A DNA stretch of 55,437 nt from a virus, in the IMG/VR virus record IMGVR_UViG_3300030451_002683, positions 48,061 to 103,497 of that record. One strand, written 5' to 3'. How positions within the stretch are numbered: the first letter of the stretch is position 1; every line of letters starts with the position of its first letter. Positions 16,701 through 26,308 of the stretch are shown here, one piece after another. A model generated the notes under the pieces. The model did no database searches. It was given only the letters and a program-made list of their open reading frames with translations, and was not told the DNA's origin. A program made the translations under genes and the position numbers.

Positions 16701-19700
16701 AATTTTGTCTTTTTATATAATTCACCTTTTGTTCTACCTTTAGAATCAGGTATTAACATTTGAGGTTCACTGCCTTTTATAAATATGTATTTATGGTCAC
16801 CAAATTTATGCTTTAAAATCCAGCCTCCATCTTTATTCTTTACAAATTTATTAGCAAAATTTTTAGCTTTCCCTTTACCCTTTTTCATAGCTGCTAATTG
16901 CTCGTTAGCTTGAGCAAGATTGTCAACAACCCAAACATCAGCCCTATCTCTTCTTCCAGTTCTTGTATCTACACTCATAAGGCTAGGATGTTCAAACATA
17001 TCTACTTTTACTTCATATATTTGTTCTGATAATTTTTGTGCTCCTGTAAGTTCATATATAACATCTTTAGCTCTTACAATTTCATATTCACCTTTTACCA
17101 TTTCTCTAGAAATAAGATAAACATCTTTAGCTCCATCTCCAAATTCTATGTTACCTTCTCTTGCGCTATACGCAGGTACAGCTTCACCATAAGATAATAT
17201 TCTTCCATTAGCATCTACCATAGTAGGGTCTAAAGCATTTTTTCCTTCATAATATGGAGATTTAGATAAGACCATTTTTTGTCCCCAATTATTTTTAATT
17301 GTAGGGTCACTTTTTTGAGTATAAGGAGCCAAGGCTTGATCTATTAAAGATTTCTTAAATTGATTTAAAATCATATCTTGACCTAATGCGCTTGGTCTTG
17401 CATATGCGCCAGCTATTTCCATATAACTCATAAGAGTACCTAGCTGACTTCCTGATCCACCGTTTGCTATCATTTCATGCAAGTCTTCACCCTTCATACC
17501 TTTAACTAATTTTAACATTTCAGCTTCATAAGAAGGCCTACTCATAACTTCATTAATCATTTCAACTGCATTTTCTAACTCACGTTTATGATATTCTTTA
17601 AATGTAGCATCTACTTCTGCATCACTCATATAATTTTGCATAATAGTTGCAGATAATTTAGAAGGAGTAACTTTGTCTGGTACTTTAATCATACCTATAG
17701 ATTCTAATGGTAAACTCATCAAGTTATCTATTTTTGCACCTTGAAGTAATTGTTCAGGAGTTAATTCTGTATAATTTTCAGAAAAAGCTTTCATTTTATC
17801 AGCAGTCCCCATCATAACCATATCTACTTTTGAGTTTTTACCTTTAAATAGATTACTTAAGTTAGGGTCATAAACAAACACAGTTTTGCCATATAAGAAA
17901 GTATTTTCTCCATGCGAACTTACTATCGGTTTAAATATATTCTTTCCTTTTACACCGCTTACAAGCGATAAAAACCTTGCCATATCTTTAGATATAAAGG
18001 TAATACTGTCATATGTAGACACTTCTTTCCTGCCACCAGAGTAAGTATTCCAATCTGGTGGAGTAACATTATTTTTCTTCCACATATCAGCATATTTATT
18101 AACAAATACATCAAAAGTTTCTCTTTGAGAATACTTGCCTGAATAAACATCTCCAGCATCTGGAGCAACATCATTTACAACTGCAATATTATACTCTTTT
18201 CCTGCTTCTCTTCCTAAATATTTTTGAACAACTTTTGCTTCAGTTCTATTTAAAGCACCTGTATTTAAAGCAAAGTCAAACATAGTATTAAGTTCTTCTC
18301 TAGAAGTTCTTTTTGCAGAAGGAGTCCATATTAAGTTAAATCTTTTTAAAACGCCTTGAATAACGCCATCACCACTACGAGCGTTTAAGTATTTAATAAA
18401 ATCATTTCTTTGAGAACCTTTCATAAAGTTTTCAAATGTTAATACTTTCAACGCTTCAGTATGTAAATCCAAGTCAAATTCAGTATTAGCAGTAATTTTA
18501 TTATATAATGCTTCTAATTTTTGGTAAGCATGTCTATAAGATTGTCTAGGGTTACCTTGAACATCAAGCAAATCTTTTACTACTCTTTTATACATTTCAA
18601 CAAACGCTTTATTAATACCAGAATAAGAAGCTTTATCTAATAGTAAAACTTGTTTTGAGTTACCTAAAACAAACTTCCACATATTTTGAGCTTCTATTTC
18701 TTGTTGAACTTTTAGTGCTCTTTGATCTCTAATTTTATTTAATTTAGGATTAAGCATTTCCTTATTAGCATTAATCTCTAATATATCTATACGTTGTAAA
18801 GGTCTAAATGTATCTCCTAATGTAACATCATCAAAAGTTATACCATCTAAATAACCTTTAAGATTTAATTCTAATTCTCTTATAAAAAAGTCTGTAAAAG
18901 GATTTTTGAAACCACTTTTTTCAACTTCTTTTGCTTTAAACGTACCTCTATTATAACTATATACAGGGAAACTTTCTGATTGAACATAAGTGCTTCTTAC
19001 AGCCTGAATGTCTTGTATAACTTCTTTCTTTTGAACTGCAGATAAATTATCAAATTCAACATCATTTTTAAATCTAAGTCTATCAACTATTTCTCTAAAA
19101 CCAGTATTACTTAATCCACCTTCCACTTCTCCAACAGGATCTCTAAATATTCTATTTTTAAAGAACTCATTTCTTAATTCAGTTTTATTTAAATCTGTAT
19201 TATAAGGGTCCGCTTCTGGGAAATACTTCTTAAAAAATTGATCTGGAGTTATAGTTGCATTAGTTCCAAAATGGTCTATTTGACTACCTATTTGGTCATT
19301 AATATACTTTCTAGCATTACCTATTATCTGTTCTATTTCAGTAAAGTTAATACCATAATTTTCTAAAGAGTTTAAAAGCTCTTGTCTAGTTTTCTTTATC
19401 GCTAATCTTTTATTATCAACAACCCAAACATCTTCACCATTTTTATTTACTTTTCTTAATACATCCATTTTCATTAACAAAGAACTAGCATATTTTAAAG
19501 CATGTGGGTCTTTATAATTTTTAGCAGAAATTGAACCTAATATATCTTTTAAAGTAGATGTGCCTTCAATAGCTTCAATAGCGTCTATTAAAATTTTTCT
19601 AGCAGATTCTGTACCTTGAGTTTCTACATTACTCATCATTTGCTCAATAGTTCTAAAAGTTTCTTTGCTTCTAAAATATACCCTGTTACCTTCATTAACT

Positions 19701-22700
19701 TTTACAAGTTTACCAGCCATAACCGTTTCAGAATCTTTTGATATTTTTCTTACAGCTTCATTATATTTTCTTGCAATTGATAAATTTTCACCTGACAAAT
19801 GAGATGTTTGTAGTAATCTTCCTGTCCAACCATTTGCTTTGTCTGACCTAATAGGATTATATTCAAACAAAGAAAAGACATCAACTTCTCCAGTCTGCCT
19901 TCCTAATTCTGTACTAAAATCCATAGCAAATTTTAACTGTTGCATGTCTAGATTAGAACCTTCTACATTACGCTTTAATATATCATATACAATTTCATGT
20001 CCTATAGTATCAATAAATCTTGGATCTGTAGGTATACCTTTAGATTCAAAAAATAACTGAAGTTCTCTTAACTGTTGTACAGTAACACCTTCATAAGTAC
20101 CATCAGTTTTTTTAACATTATCTCTTACAGGGAAACCTTTAGCAGAAAGAATATTATTAACAAAGTTTCTAAACAATCTTAGCTCAACCAACTTAGTATC
20201 ATTACCAGTTGTTTCTGCTAACTTCTTACCATCAACTATAGGTAAAGTAGAAACGTCTCTTACAATTGTTTGGTTTATACCACTCTTTTTAAATATACCT
20301 GCAGTATTTAAAGCTGCTTCCCATTCATTCCATTCAGGATTAATTTCAGGATCTCTTTCAAATTTTCTTACAAAATCAGTAACTAAACGTTTACCTTTTG
20401 CTATATTAATTTGTCTTGCCATTCCATGCATATCAGAAAACTTAAAATCAAAACCAGTATTACCAGTATTTTCATTTATAATTTTTTCGCCACCTTTAAT
20501 AGCTTTATATATAGACTCAAAATTTTGCTCACTAATCTGCAAAGCTTTGTCAGATCTTTTTGAAGTTAATTGATTTTCAGCAATAAATTCGTTTATAGCA
20601 TTTAAAGAAACATCAATATCATTTAATATCTCAACTCTATCTATAGGAGATAATTTTCTTCCTTCTGCAATAATATCATCATATTTACCTTCTTTTATAG
20701 CTTTTTGCAATCCAGAATCAACATCAATTTCTTTAGGAATAGTACTTCCTGAAGATTTTATTTCAAAGCCTATTTTAATATTATTAATTGCTTCTGCGCC
20801 TGTATTTACTATAGCATCAGTAATACTTGATTCTGCTCTTTCTACAGCCTGTTTGTAATAATCTGCCATACCAAAGATAGTATTAGAACCAAATTCTTTA
20901 ATAATTGTATTTTGTATTTCTAAAGCATCCTTCTCAGATATGCTTTCTAAATCTCTAGCAAACCCTCTTTTATTTCCAGATGTTGCATAAAGTTTATAAA
21001 ACTGTTTAAATACACTTAAATCTCTAGTAGAAAAAGCAGCACTTTTTTCACCCAAAGGTAATGGAGTAGATATGTTTTCTATATTTTCTACAGACATACC
21101 CATATTATCCATTTTTTGAGAAATTCTTTTTAATCTTGCATCATAAGATAAAGGGTCTAAAAAATTGTCTCTACTAACATCGTATGAAGGTATTATTTCT
21201 CCAATATGCTTCATATTTACACCTAAGTTTTCAAGACCTGATCTTAATCTTTTCATTCTAGCTTCATTATGATCTTTTCTTTTAGCATAACCATGTCTAT
21301 TTAACCATGCTCCTACTACCATATTAAATATAAAATCTTGTTTATTTGTAGCGTCCCATCCACTTTGATATAAATTTATTAATTCACCATTATTCATAAT
21401 AGCACTACCAATACCTGCGTGTATAAATGATAAAGCATTCCATTCTTCACTTAATGATGCTTTCATAATATCTTTACCAAGAAGTTTGGCTTCAGATCTT
21501 AATGCTTTCTTTAATAAAATTTCTCTACTTTCATCAGTAACTTCAAGCTTTAAGTTTCTTAACCATCTATCAGCTTCCATTCTAGGTCTACTAAAGTTAA
21601 AATCATCAACAACACCATCTATGTTTATTGTTCTAGAATATTTACCATCAACTCCAAATCTGTTTGATTTACCAAACCATTTAGACATTTGTCTTAACTG
21701 ATGAAATGTTTTGCCTTCAAAAAATTTATCTGGTTTCCAATAAGCAGACATACCTGCTCTAAAGTCTGAACGGCCCATAGCATCTTTTTTAAATAATCCT
21801 TTAGATTGTGAAGTAGTAAAACCTAAACCCACCTTAGGTAATACTAATTTCATACCACCAAATGCAGCACCTAAAGCCGCACCATGTTGAGGCATATGCC
21901 AATCATAAGGTCTTTCTTCATCCCAAGAGTGAAATCTTTCTTTTATACCATCCATACTACCAAACATTAATGCTTCGTGTAATATAGAACCTAAACCTTT
22001 ACCTGTAGGACCAGGATACCTAGTAGAAAATACGTCTATAAAATCTTGTATAGGTCTTTTATTATAATATTGAGTCCATAATCTTATTAAATCATCACCT
22101 TGAGTACGAGTTAATATTCCTTGATTTACCTTTTGTTTTACCGCTTCTTCTATATATTCTCTAGAACCTTTAACAAAATTTGCAGGATTTGATATTGCTG
22201 GATCAACTTTTGCTCTTTGAACTTTTTGCCATAAACCTTTACTTAACTGAGCATTAAAGTTTGCAGCCTGTATATTACCTTCTAAGCCTGCTTTTTTAGC
22301 TATTTCAGTCTCTTTTAACTTTTGTTTAACAGGAGTTATACCTTTAACTCCAACTTTGCCTTTAAACCAAGATTCAGGAAGAACTTTAGCAGTAGCTCTT
22401 GCTACAGGTTGTGAAACGAATTGACCTGTAATTGCTTGAGGAGCAATAGGTATTCTAGTTTTTACACCAGGTATTTTAGGATATTGACCAGGAAGCATAA
22501 ATGCAGCAATATTACCAATAGTTTGACCATATTGAGCAGCAGTAGTAGGAAGACCTGTGCCAAATGCCTGTCTTTCAGCTTGGCTATAAGTTGGGTCTGC
22601 AAATACATCTTCTGCTTCACCACCCATAACTAATTGATCAAGGTCTAAATAATCAGCAATACCAAAAGTAGCGGTATCTGCTAATCCCCATAAAGTACCA

Positions 22701-22873
22701 CCAACAAAATCGACAAGATTGTCCATTCCGCTTTGGCCTTCTTTAACCATGCTTTCAAAATTGTTAAAACCTTGAGACTGTAAGTATCCTGAATAATCAG
22801 GATTACCTGTATTATTGACATTGTTATTAGGGCTATTTCCTAATAAATTTAATAAATCTTGATATTGTTCCAT
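13793..22873 (-). CDS. Giant virion protein, putative single-chain DPBB RNA polymerase (3026 aa)
   Basis: This is the largest gene, one uninterrupted frame from ATG 22873. Residues 2100-2147 resemble the catalytic double-psi beta-barrel of cellular RNA polymerase beta-prime: R2100-Y-P2102, then L-V-L-N-P2130-L, then F-E-G-D2140-Y-D2142-V-D2144-M-G-D. In beta-prime the order is R-A-P, then L-H-P-L, then A-D-F-D-G-D, with nearly the same Pro-to-Asp spacing (10 versus 9). The D-x-D-x-D triad rather than D-x-D-G-D is the type described for giant virion RNA polymerases of crAss-like phages. The N-terminus (~50-130) has hydrophobic Gly/Ala-rich stretches suiting membrane passage. No T7- or N4-type polymerase motif was found. 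Expected role: packaged in the capsid, injected with the DNA and transcribing early genes. Large parts (1-1900, 2300-3026) remain unassigned. Confidence 0.7.
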   Translation of the reverse strand: MEQYQDLLNLLGNSPNNNVNNTGNPDYSGYLQSQGFNNFESMVKEGQSGMDNLVDFVGGTLWGLADTATFGIADYLDLDQLVMGGEAEDVFADPTYSQAERQAFGTGLPTTAAQYGQTIGNIAAFMLPGQYPKIPGVKTRIPIAPQAITGQFVSQPVARATAKVLPESWFKGKVGVKGITPVKQKLKETEIAKKAGLEGNIQAANFNAQLSKGLWQKVQRAKVDPAISNPANFVKGSREYIEEAVKQKVNQGILTRTQGDDLIRLWTQYYNKRPIQDFIDVFSTRYPGPTGKGLGSILHEALMFGSMDGIKERFHSWDEERPYDWHMPQHGAALGAAFGGMKLVLPKVGLGFTTSQSKGLFKKDAMGRSDFRAGMSAYWKPDKFFEGKTFHQLRQMSKWFGKSNRFGVDGKYSRTINIDGVVDDFNFSRPRMEADRWLRNLKLEVTDESREILLKKALRSEAKLLGKDIMKASLSEEWNALSFIHAGIGSAIMNNGELINLYQSGWDATNKQDFIFNMVVGAWLNRHGYAKRKDHNEARMKRLRSGLENLGVNMKHIGEIIPSYDVSRDNFLDPLSYDARLKRISQKMDNMGMSVENIENISTPLPLGEKSAAFSTRDLSVFKQFYKLYATSGNKRGFARDLESISEKDALEIQNTIIKEFGSNTIFGMADYYKQAVERAESSITDAIVNTGAEAINNIKIGFEIKSSGSTIPKEIDVDSGLQKAIKEGKYDDIIAEGRKLSPIDRVEILNDIDVSLNAINEFIAENQLTSKRSDKALQISEQNFESIYKAIKGGEKIINENTGNTGFDFKFSDMHGMARQINIAKGKRLVTDFVRKFERDPEINPEWNEWEAALNTAGIFKKSGINQTIVRDVSTLPIVDGKKLAETTGNDTKLVELRLFRNFVNNILSAKGFPVRDNVKKTDGTYEGVTVQQLRELQLFFESKGIPTDPRFIDTIGHEIVYDILKRNVEGSNLDMQQLKFAMDFSTELGRQTGEVDVFSLFEYNPIRSDKANGWTGRLLQTSHLSGENLSIARKYNEAVRKISKDSETVMAGKLVKVNEGNRVYFRSKETFRTIEQMMSNVETQGTESARKILIDAIEAIEGTSTLKDILGSISAKNYKDPHALKYASSLLMKMDVLRKVNKNGEDVWVVDNKRLAIKKTRQELLNSLENYGINFTEIEQIIGNARKYINDQIGSQIDHFGTNATITPDQFFKKYFPEADPYNTDLNKTELRNEFFKNRIFRDPVGEVEGGLSNTGFREIVDRLRFKNDVEFDNLSAVQKKEVIQDIQAVRSTYVQSESFPVYSYNRGTFKAKEVEKSGFKNPFTDFFIRELELNLKGYLDGITFDDVTLGDTFRPLQRIDILEINANKEMLNPKLNKIRDQRALKVQQEIEAQNMWKFVLGNSKQVLLLDKASYSGINKAFVEMYKRVVKDLLDVQGNPRQSYRHAYQKLEALYNKITANTEFDLDLHTEALKVLTFENFMKGSQRNDFIKYLNARSGDGVIQGVLKRFNLIWTPSAKRTSREELNTMFDFALNTGALNRTEAKVVQKYLGREAGKEYNIAVVNDVAPDAGDVYSGKYSQRETFDVFVNKYADMWKKNNVTPPDWNTYSGGRKEVSTYDSITFISKDMARFLSLVSGVKGKNIFKPIVSSHGENTFLYGKTVFVYDPNLSNLFKGKNSKVDMVMMGTADKMKAFSENYTELTPEQLLQGAKIDNLMSLPLESIGMIKVPDKVTPSKLSATIMQNYMSDAEVDATFKEYHKRELENAVEMINEVMSRPSYEAEMLKLVKGMKGEDLHEMIANGGSGSQLGTLMSYMEIAGAYARPSALGQDMILNQFKKSLIDQALAPYTQKSDPTIKNNWGQKMVLSKSPYYEGKNALDPTMVDANGRILSYGEAVPAYSAREGNIEFGDGAKDVYLISREMVKGEYEIVRAKDVIYELTGAQKLSEQIYEVKVDMFEHPSLMSVDTRTGRRDRADVWVVDNLAQANEQLAAMKKGKGKAKNFANKFVKNKDGGWILKHKFGDHKYIFIKGSEPQMLIPDSKGRTKGELYKKTKFSGEGTEVWDAMANSAEPLGALHDFIRSVPELSKYDISMEFLRYPRTRPNDFTLLRIKEFLKRDAGNQLVLNPLDVWQIFEGDYDVDMGDAFWGTTREMLDATKRGVQQNVIGINTDGIDVPASRIELASENLAANRKAWENYDANSRVMQRGIGAVQNLVAPLNSLHNKAALSPDGKRVLLRYPAETPGTFFQIEIDYNPRDFKIHMAQNAQEIIDLLQQNNYGAVTDRLLFPAMEGSVTSSQVKDLSAVGFNNTSRSDLGNQNRKPFRAFVKRLVTAEGFPVKEGKNDFELELYDKLMVKELLNHGTKLSSVMPGRQKFGNEGSKQVGYEDMLSTWESYVGGVKNIDDMLFKSVYYYQDPTTNSYIYRNNSPLMGRLFGVQPRTFTDRFGNEKSYNWRTASVIPDKVIENYNDAINYNSSTGSFAEKALNIIYRDGRGKSIDNHVMNGDALRRYIRVENLLLDGNGVSNADVDAIMATLPEMIKDVNSAKFGIIRLKRSAAKVAASNKSFKQKKYILDKLNAEIAAKEEELRPLLSREYTKNPTIKNLPEFNLVDITTSEDILESTSQAFAIWNLWGQSGKGKMAAIDAKVRDIVKAYKKDYRELFSNAGLENMSGRRLRDNELTDYLLNPKDIETIETEIYNQMYDGYMKFGQAFLYRFVGNQFMVSKNGVGVYNNRPVPLFTKPNTNYKRMIKFLVRLRNGQIETMDHKIANAEFINKIDNTIRLIAKQDYLWRTFFQRKSFIEDIPFKEIRMFHQARNNPEFHYNHLQMFQNYQSSPIGKLYDNRTSGGMGKDYDKTMNFFRDLLTEAGIKDAATIDGNAKLLSYIQELEINNQYMHPFKYLTLMKQLDPKIKPIVEEVFPGLVANEGISPAFKNRVQYNDFFALMGGGRMNGQDGFSFSPSFGMDGYTYSAIKRLITQGQSIQKLNKSSLIEAAKQRLQRRELKDENKKSEDQKRREICKNVK

Positions 22874-24081
22874 TAATTGTTATTTATTTTTCCAGACTTT
22901 ATGTTATTATACCACATCTCTACCATTTTAGGATTAAATCCTTTATCCATAAACTCTTGTTTAGTTAAATCGTAAGCTTTGTCCATTTCAACCATAAGTT
23001 CATCAAACGTATATATAAGACCTAAACTAATCATATCTTTGCCTATTTCTACATCTGACATATTTTCTATATAATTTTTTGCTAAATTTTGAGTTTGAAC
23101 TATTCTAGATTTTATATCATTTCTTTTAGACTCAACCTCTTTATACTTTTCTCTTTGAGAAACACCACCTTCAATCATTTGTTCTGTAGGCATACTCATA
23201 TAACCTATTACTGGAGATTTACGATCATCCATTATTGAATTTAAATGATTAAATTGTTCTGTTGTATTTTGTAATAGGTTTAAATCTGAACCAAAAGCAA
23301 AGAAAAGTTCTCTTGTTGAATCATCTAAAGAGTTTACAACATCATCAAAATAACTTCTAGTTATTGGAGTATCTGCATTAACTCCTATAGGCACGTTTTT
23401 AAAAGTATCTTTATATTCCCATTCGCCTAAACTCTCATTAAAAGAAGGGCCGATTATATCTAAAGTTTGACTATCTCCCCACATTACTGTATCTTTATTA
23501 TAAGGGTTTAATATATTTCCTATCCATCCTGACCATGTATCATTATCAAATTGTATTCTTTCATTTTGATTGGCATCTCCAAACATATCATACATTAACA
23601 TAAATTTTTGAGCTTCTGCTTCACGACCAGAGTTAACTAAACTATCAAATATAATGTCAAATTTAACTTTTGCTTGATTTCTAGTATTTTTAGCATTTAA
23701 AGTATATTGATTTTTCTTTTTATTAATATCTGATATTTTTACTTTAGAATCAAATCCGTGCTGAATTAAACCTTCATGCGATACTTCAAAATTAGCTAAT
23801 TCATTTTCACTTCTTATTAAATCTGTACTTAAACTATTTAAATCTGCATAAAACTTTGTTAAACTTGGATCATTACTGATAACTTCTTGAATAGAATCCC
23901 ATTCTTTCATAACTGTTTTAGCAGCATCTATACTAATATTATCATTAAAGCTATCAGAAATCATTTCTGCTGTCTGAGGATTAACACTAACAGCTAAGCT
24001 AGTATCTATTACAGATTTCATAGACTCAAAATTTTGTTTAAATTGATTTACTTGATCTTTATTAAATTTAAATCTAGCCAT
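22873..24081 (-). CDS. Internal virion protein-like hypothetical (402 aa)
   Basis: The ATG at 24081 overlaps the previous gene's stop by one base. The product is rich in Asn/Asp/Ser/Lys and helical, with no enzyme motif. It is in the block of overlapping genes leading to the giant polymerase, all probably cotranscribed from the motif at ~27.7 kb, and is likely a virion or ejection component. Confidence 0.55.
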   Translation of the reverse strand: MARFKFNKDQVNQFKQNFESMKSVIDTSLAVSVNPQTAEMISDSFNDNISIDAAKTVMKEWDSIQEVISNDPSLTKFYADLNSLSTDLIRSENELANFEVSHEGLIQHGFDSKVKISDINKKKNQYTLNAKNTRNQAKVKFDIIFDSLVNSGREAEAQKFMLMYDMFGDANQNERIQFDNDTWSGWIGNILNPYNKDTVMWGDSQTLDIIGPSFNESLGEWEYKDTFKNVPIGVNADTPITRSYFDDVVNSLDDSTRELFFAFGSDLNLLQNTTEQFNHLNSIMDDRKSPVIGYMSMPTEQMIEGGVSQREKYKEVESKRNDIKSRIVQTQNLAKNYIENMSDVEIGKDMISLGLIYTFDELMVEMDKAYDLTKQEFMDKGFNPKMVEMWYNNIKSGKINNN

Positions 24082-25610
24082 TATTGTCCAAATGTTGCCA
24101 TATGATTTATTAAACCTTCTTCTAAATTACCGTTTGGAGATAAAGAAGTAAGATATTCAACTATCCATTTAGAGTGAGCATCACCCATTTGTTCTGCTCT
24201 ATAAATAAGCCCTGGAGAAGAAGGATCACCTGACCCATATAAATAATCTTGAATCATAAGAACAGAATTATTTGTTCCTTGAGTCATGTCATTTGCAAAA
24301 GCTTGAATCATTCCTGGAAATTGATTATCTCCATTTGCGCCTATATCTACATTTAGTGTTTGTATAGCATCCATTGCTAATACTGCTTCTCTACTATCCG
24401 CTCTTAAATCATTAACGCTTCTAAATGAAGTAACACCATATTGCTCTTCTTTCATTTTATTAGAAATTTGTCTTTGAAGTAATTGTTGTATAGCTCTGCT
24501 CATTGCAGGAGAAACTTTTGCAATTTCTTGCAATTTATTAATACCAAACCTATCAGTTGTACCCATAGCCATTAAATCTTCCATAGTTATGATAGATGTA
24601 GCTTCTTGCATAGCCGCTAATGCTGTAGCAATCTCTCCAGAAAGAGGAGTTCCTGCTTGCTGATTAGCTAATATAGTTTGATTTAAAGCGGATACACTTA
24701 AATCCATAGGCATAGTTTGTTCTATTTGCTCTATTTCTTCACTTTCCTCATTATAATAAAGAGCTCCAGCAGGCAATATAATACCTGTATACATATCTAC
24801 AGGAACTTTTGATTTTTGATCTCCATCATCTATAGTCATTTGAATAGTTTGTAAAACAGATGCTTGAATATTTTCATTAAGATTTTGTAATACTTGCTCA
24901 TTTAAAGCGTAATCTCTATCTTCTGTTCTTAAAGTATTCATAGCAACATTACGAGATTCTATTTCTTTTCTTTCTAATTCAGCGTAAGCATTATCACCTT
25001 TAAAGGATTCGTTATTTCTTTCATAAGAAGATTGCCACCATTGCCATCTTTTTACAAGTTTAGGCTTTACCTGCTCCCAAGTTTCACCATCTCTAACAAG
25101 ACCCATATCTGTAAGCTCGTACATATCTGCATCGTCAATTTCATCTTGATTAACTAAACCTTCCCATCCCATTGATCTTGCTTGGTCACCTTCTCCTGTA
25201 ATCCATTGATTTACAATATTTACATCATCTCTTGTAACTCCTAATACACTTACATCTACTGGATCACCGCCAACACCTGGAGTTAATCTTTCAGCAGCAT
25301 TACCTGACAATAATGAGCCATCAGGTGTAAACTGTTCTGCATTTTTACTTGTAGCAAGCCAATCTTCATATGCTCTTGCACCAGCTTGAAAAGAGCTTTG
25401 ATTTTCAACCATATTACCAAAAGCAGACCAATTTAATTGAGGGGCATTTTTCATCATAACATTAGACATAGTTGCTCTATAATCTCTCTCTGCTTGACTT
25501 TTTCTTTGTGATTCAGCTATTATAGTTTGAGATGCAATGTCATCTAATCTTTGTAATGCAGTTACAAACATATTTCCATATAAGTTATCTGGTATATAAT
25601 TTCTTGCCAT
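24081..25610 (-). CDS. Internal virion protein-like hypothetical (509 aa)
   Basis: The ATG at 25610 overlaps the upstream stop by one base. The protein is helical, Gln/Asn/Met-rich (I-Q-Q-L-L-Q-R-Q, A-A-M-Q-E-A) with acidic patches, a composition seen in structural or ejected phage proteins. No catalytic motif. One-base overlaps on both sides indicate coupled translation and fixed stoichiometry with its neighbours. Confidence 0.55.
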   Translation of the reverse strand: MARNYIPDNLYGNMFVTALQRLDDIASQTIIAESQRKSQAERDYRATMSNVMMKNAPQLNWSAFGNMVENQSSFQAGARAYEDWLATSKNAEQFTPDGSLLSGNAAERLTPGVGGDPVDVSVLGVTRDDVNIVNQWITGEGDQARSMGWEGLVNQDEIDDADMYELTDMGLVRDGETWEQVKPKLVKRWQWWQSSYERNNESFKGDNAYAELERKEIESRNVAMNTLRTEDRDYALNEQVLQNLNENIQASVLQTIQMTIDDGDQKSKVPVDMYTGIILPAGALYYNEESEEIEQIEQTMPMDLSVSALNQTILANQQAGTPLSGEIATALAAMQEATSIITMEDLMAMGTTDRFGINKLQEIAKVSPAMSRAIQQLLQRQISNKMKEEQYGVTSFRSVNDLRADSREAVLAMDAIQTLNVDIGANGDNQFPGMIQAFANDMTQGTNNSVLMIQDYLYGSGDPSSPGLIYRAEQMGDAHSKWIVEYLTSLSPNGNLEEGLINHMATFGQ

Positions 25611-26296
25611 TAATCTCCCATTCCTTCAAAAGCGCCAACTTGAGAAAGATTAGCAAATTCACTGTATAAATTAGACATATAATTATCTTTTATATTCCAC
25701 AATGATTGATTAACCCCTAAAGTTTGCATTTCATTTTTTCTTATTGCATCTTCCATAATTGATTTTTGAGCCTCTATCATTCCACTATCACCAGCAAATC
25801 CCCTTTTACCTTGAAATCCCCCCATTTTATCTATTGTATCTAAAGCTTCTCTTCTTAAAGACTCTTTTTCTAAACCACTTTTTCTTTTTGTCATAATTTC
25901 TTGAACATTATCATAAGGAGTTAAATAAGCGCCATAATCTTTCCACCATTCAGCAGGATTTGCATTCCAAGTGCCTGGTTCAAAAAAAGAATTGTAAAAT
26001 ACGCTAAAAGCAGGATTATCTAAAATATCTTGAACTTGATACTGATCGTATCCAAATTCACCAAAATCAACAACAGGAGTATTTGGGCTTATATCATCAT
26101 GAAAACCTTCTTCTCCATAAAGTTCACCCCAAGCAGAAGATCCTGGCACTCCAGTATCTATTAATGTACCATCATCTGTACGATAATCTGAAAGCCAATT
26201 AAAAAATCCTCCAGGCGTATTTGATAATTGAAAATCACCTGGATCAAATTTAGCTCTATTTATATCACCTATTAAAGGCCCGTCTGTTCTTGCCAT
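25610..26296 (-). CDS. Internal virion protein-like hypothetical (228 aa), GFAG-motif protein
   Basis: The first 120 residues are acidic, Trp/Phe/Gly-rich and disordered-looking (F-F-N-W-L-S-D-Y). The C-terminal half is helical with K-R-G-F-A-G-D-S-G-M near residues 163-172. The same R-x-G-F-A-G-x-G-M element is in the adjacent 164-aa gene, so the two are probably diverged duplicates. Function unknown. Confidence 0.55.
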   Translation of the reverse strand: MARTDGPLIGDINRAKFDPGDFQLSNTPGGFFNWLSDYRTDDGTLIDTGVPGSSAWGELYGEEGFHDDISPNTPVVDFGEFGYDQYQVQDILDNPAFSVFYNSFFEPGTWNANPAEWWKDYGAYLTPYDNVQEIMTKRKSGLEKESLRREALDTIDKMGGFQGKRGFAGDSGMIEAQKSIMEDAIRKNEMQTLGVNQSLWNIKDNYMSNLYSEFANLSQVGAFEGMGD

Positions 26297-26308
26297 TAAT
26301 ATCCTTCC

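Noticed and set aside
14000-22700. Rightward ORFs of 60-91 aa inside the 3026-aa gene
   Set aside because: They are antisense shadows of a continuous leftward gene, with no ribosome binding sites and biased composition.
13793-22873. N4-type (T7-like fold) virion RNA polymerase
   Set aside because: The length is similar to N4 vRNAP, but I saw no DFSG-like motif A, no R-x3-K-x6-YG motif B and no HD motif C; the D-x-D-x-D barrel motif fits a different class.
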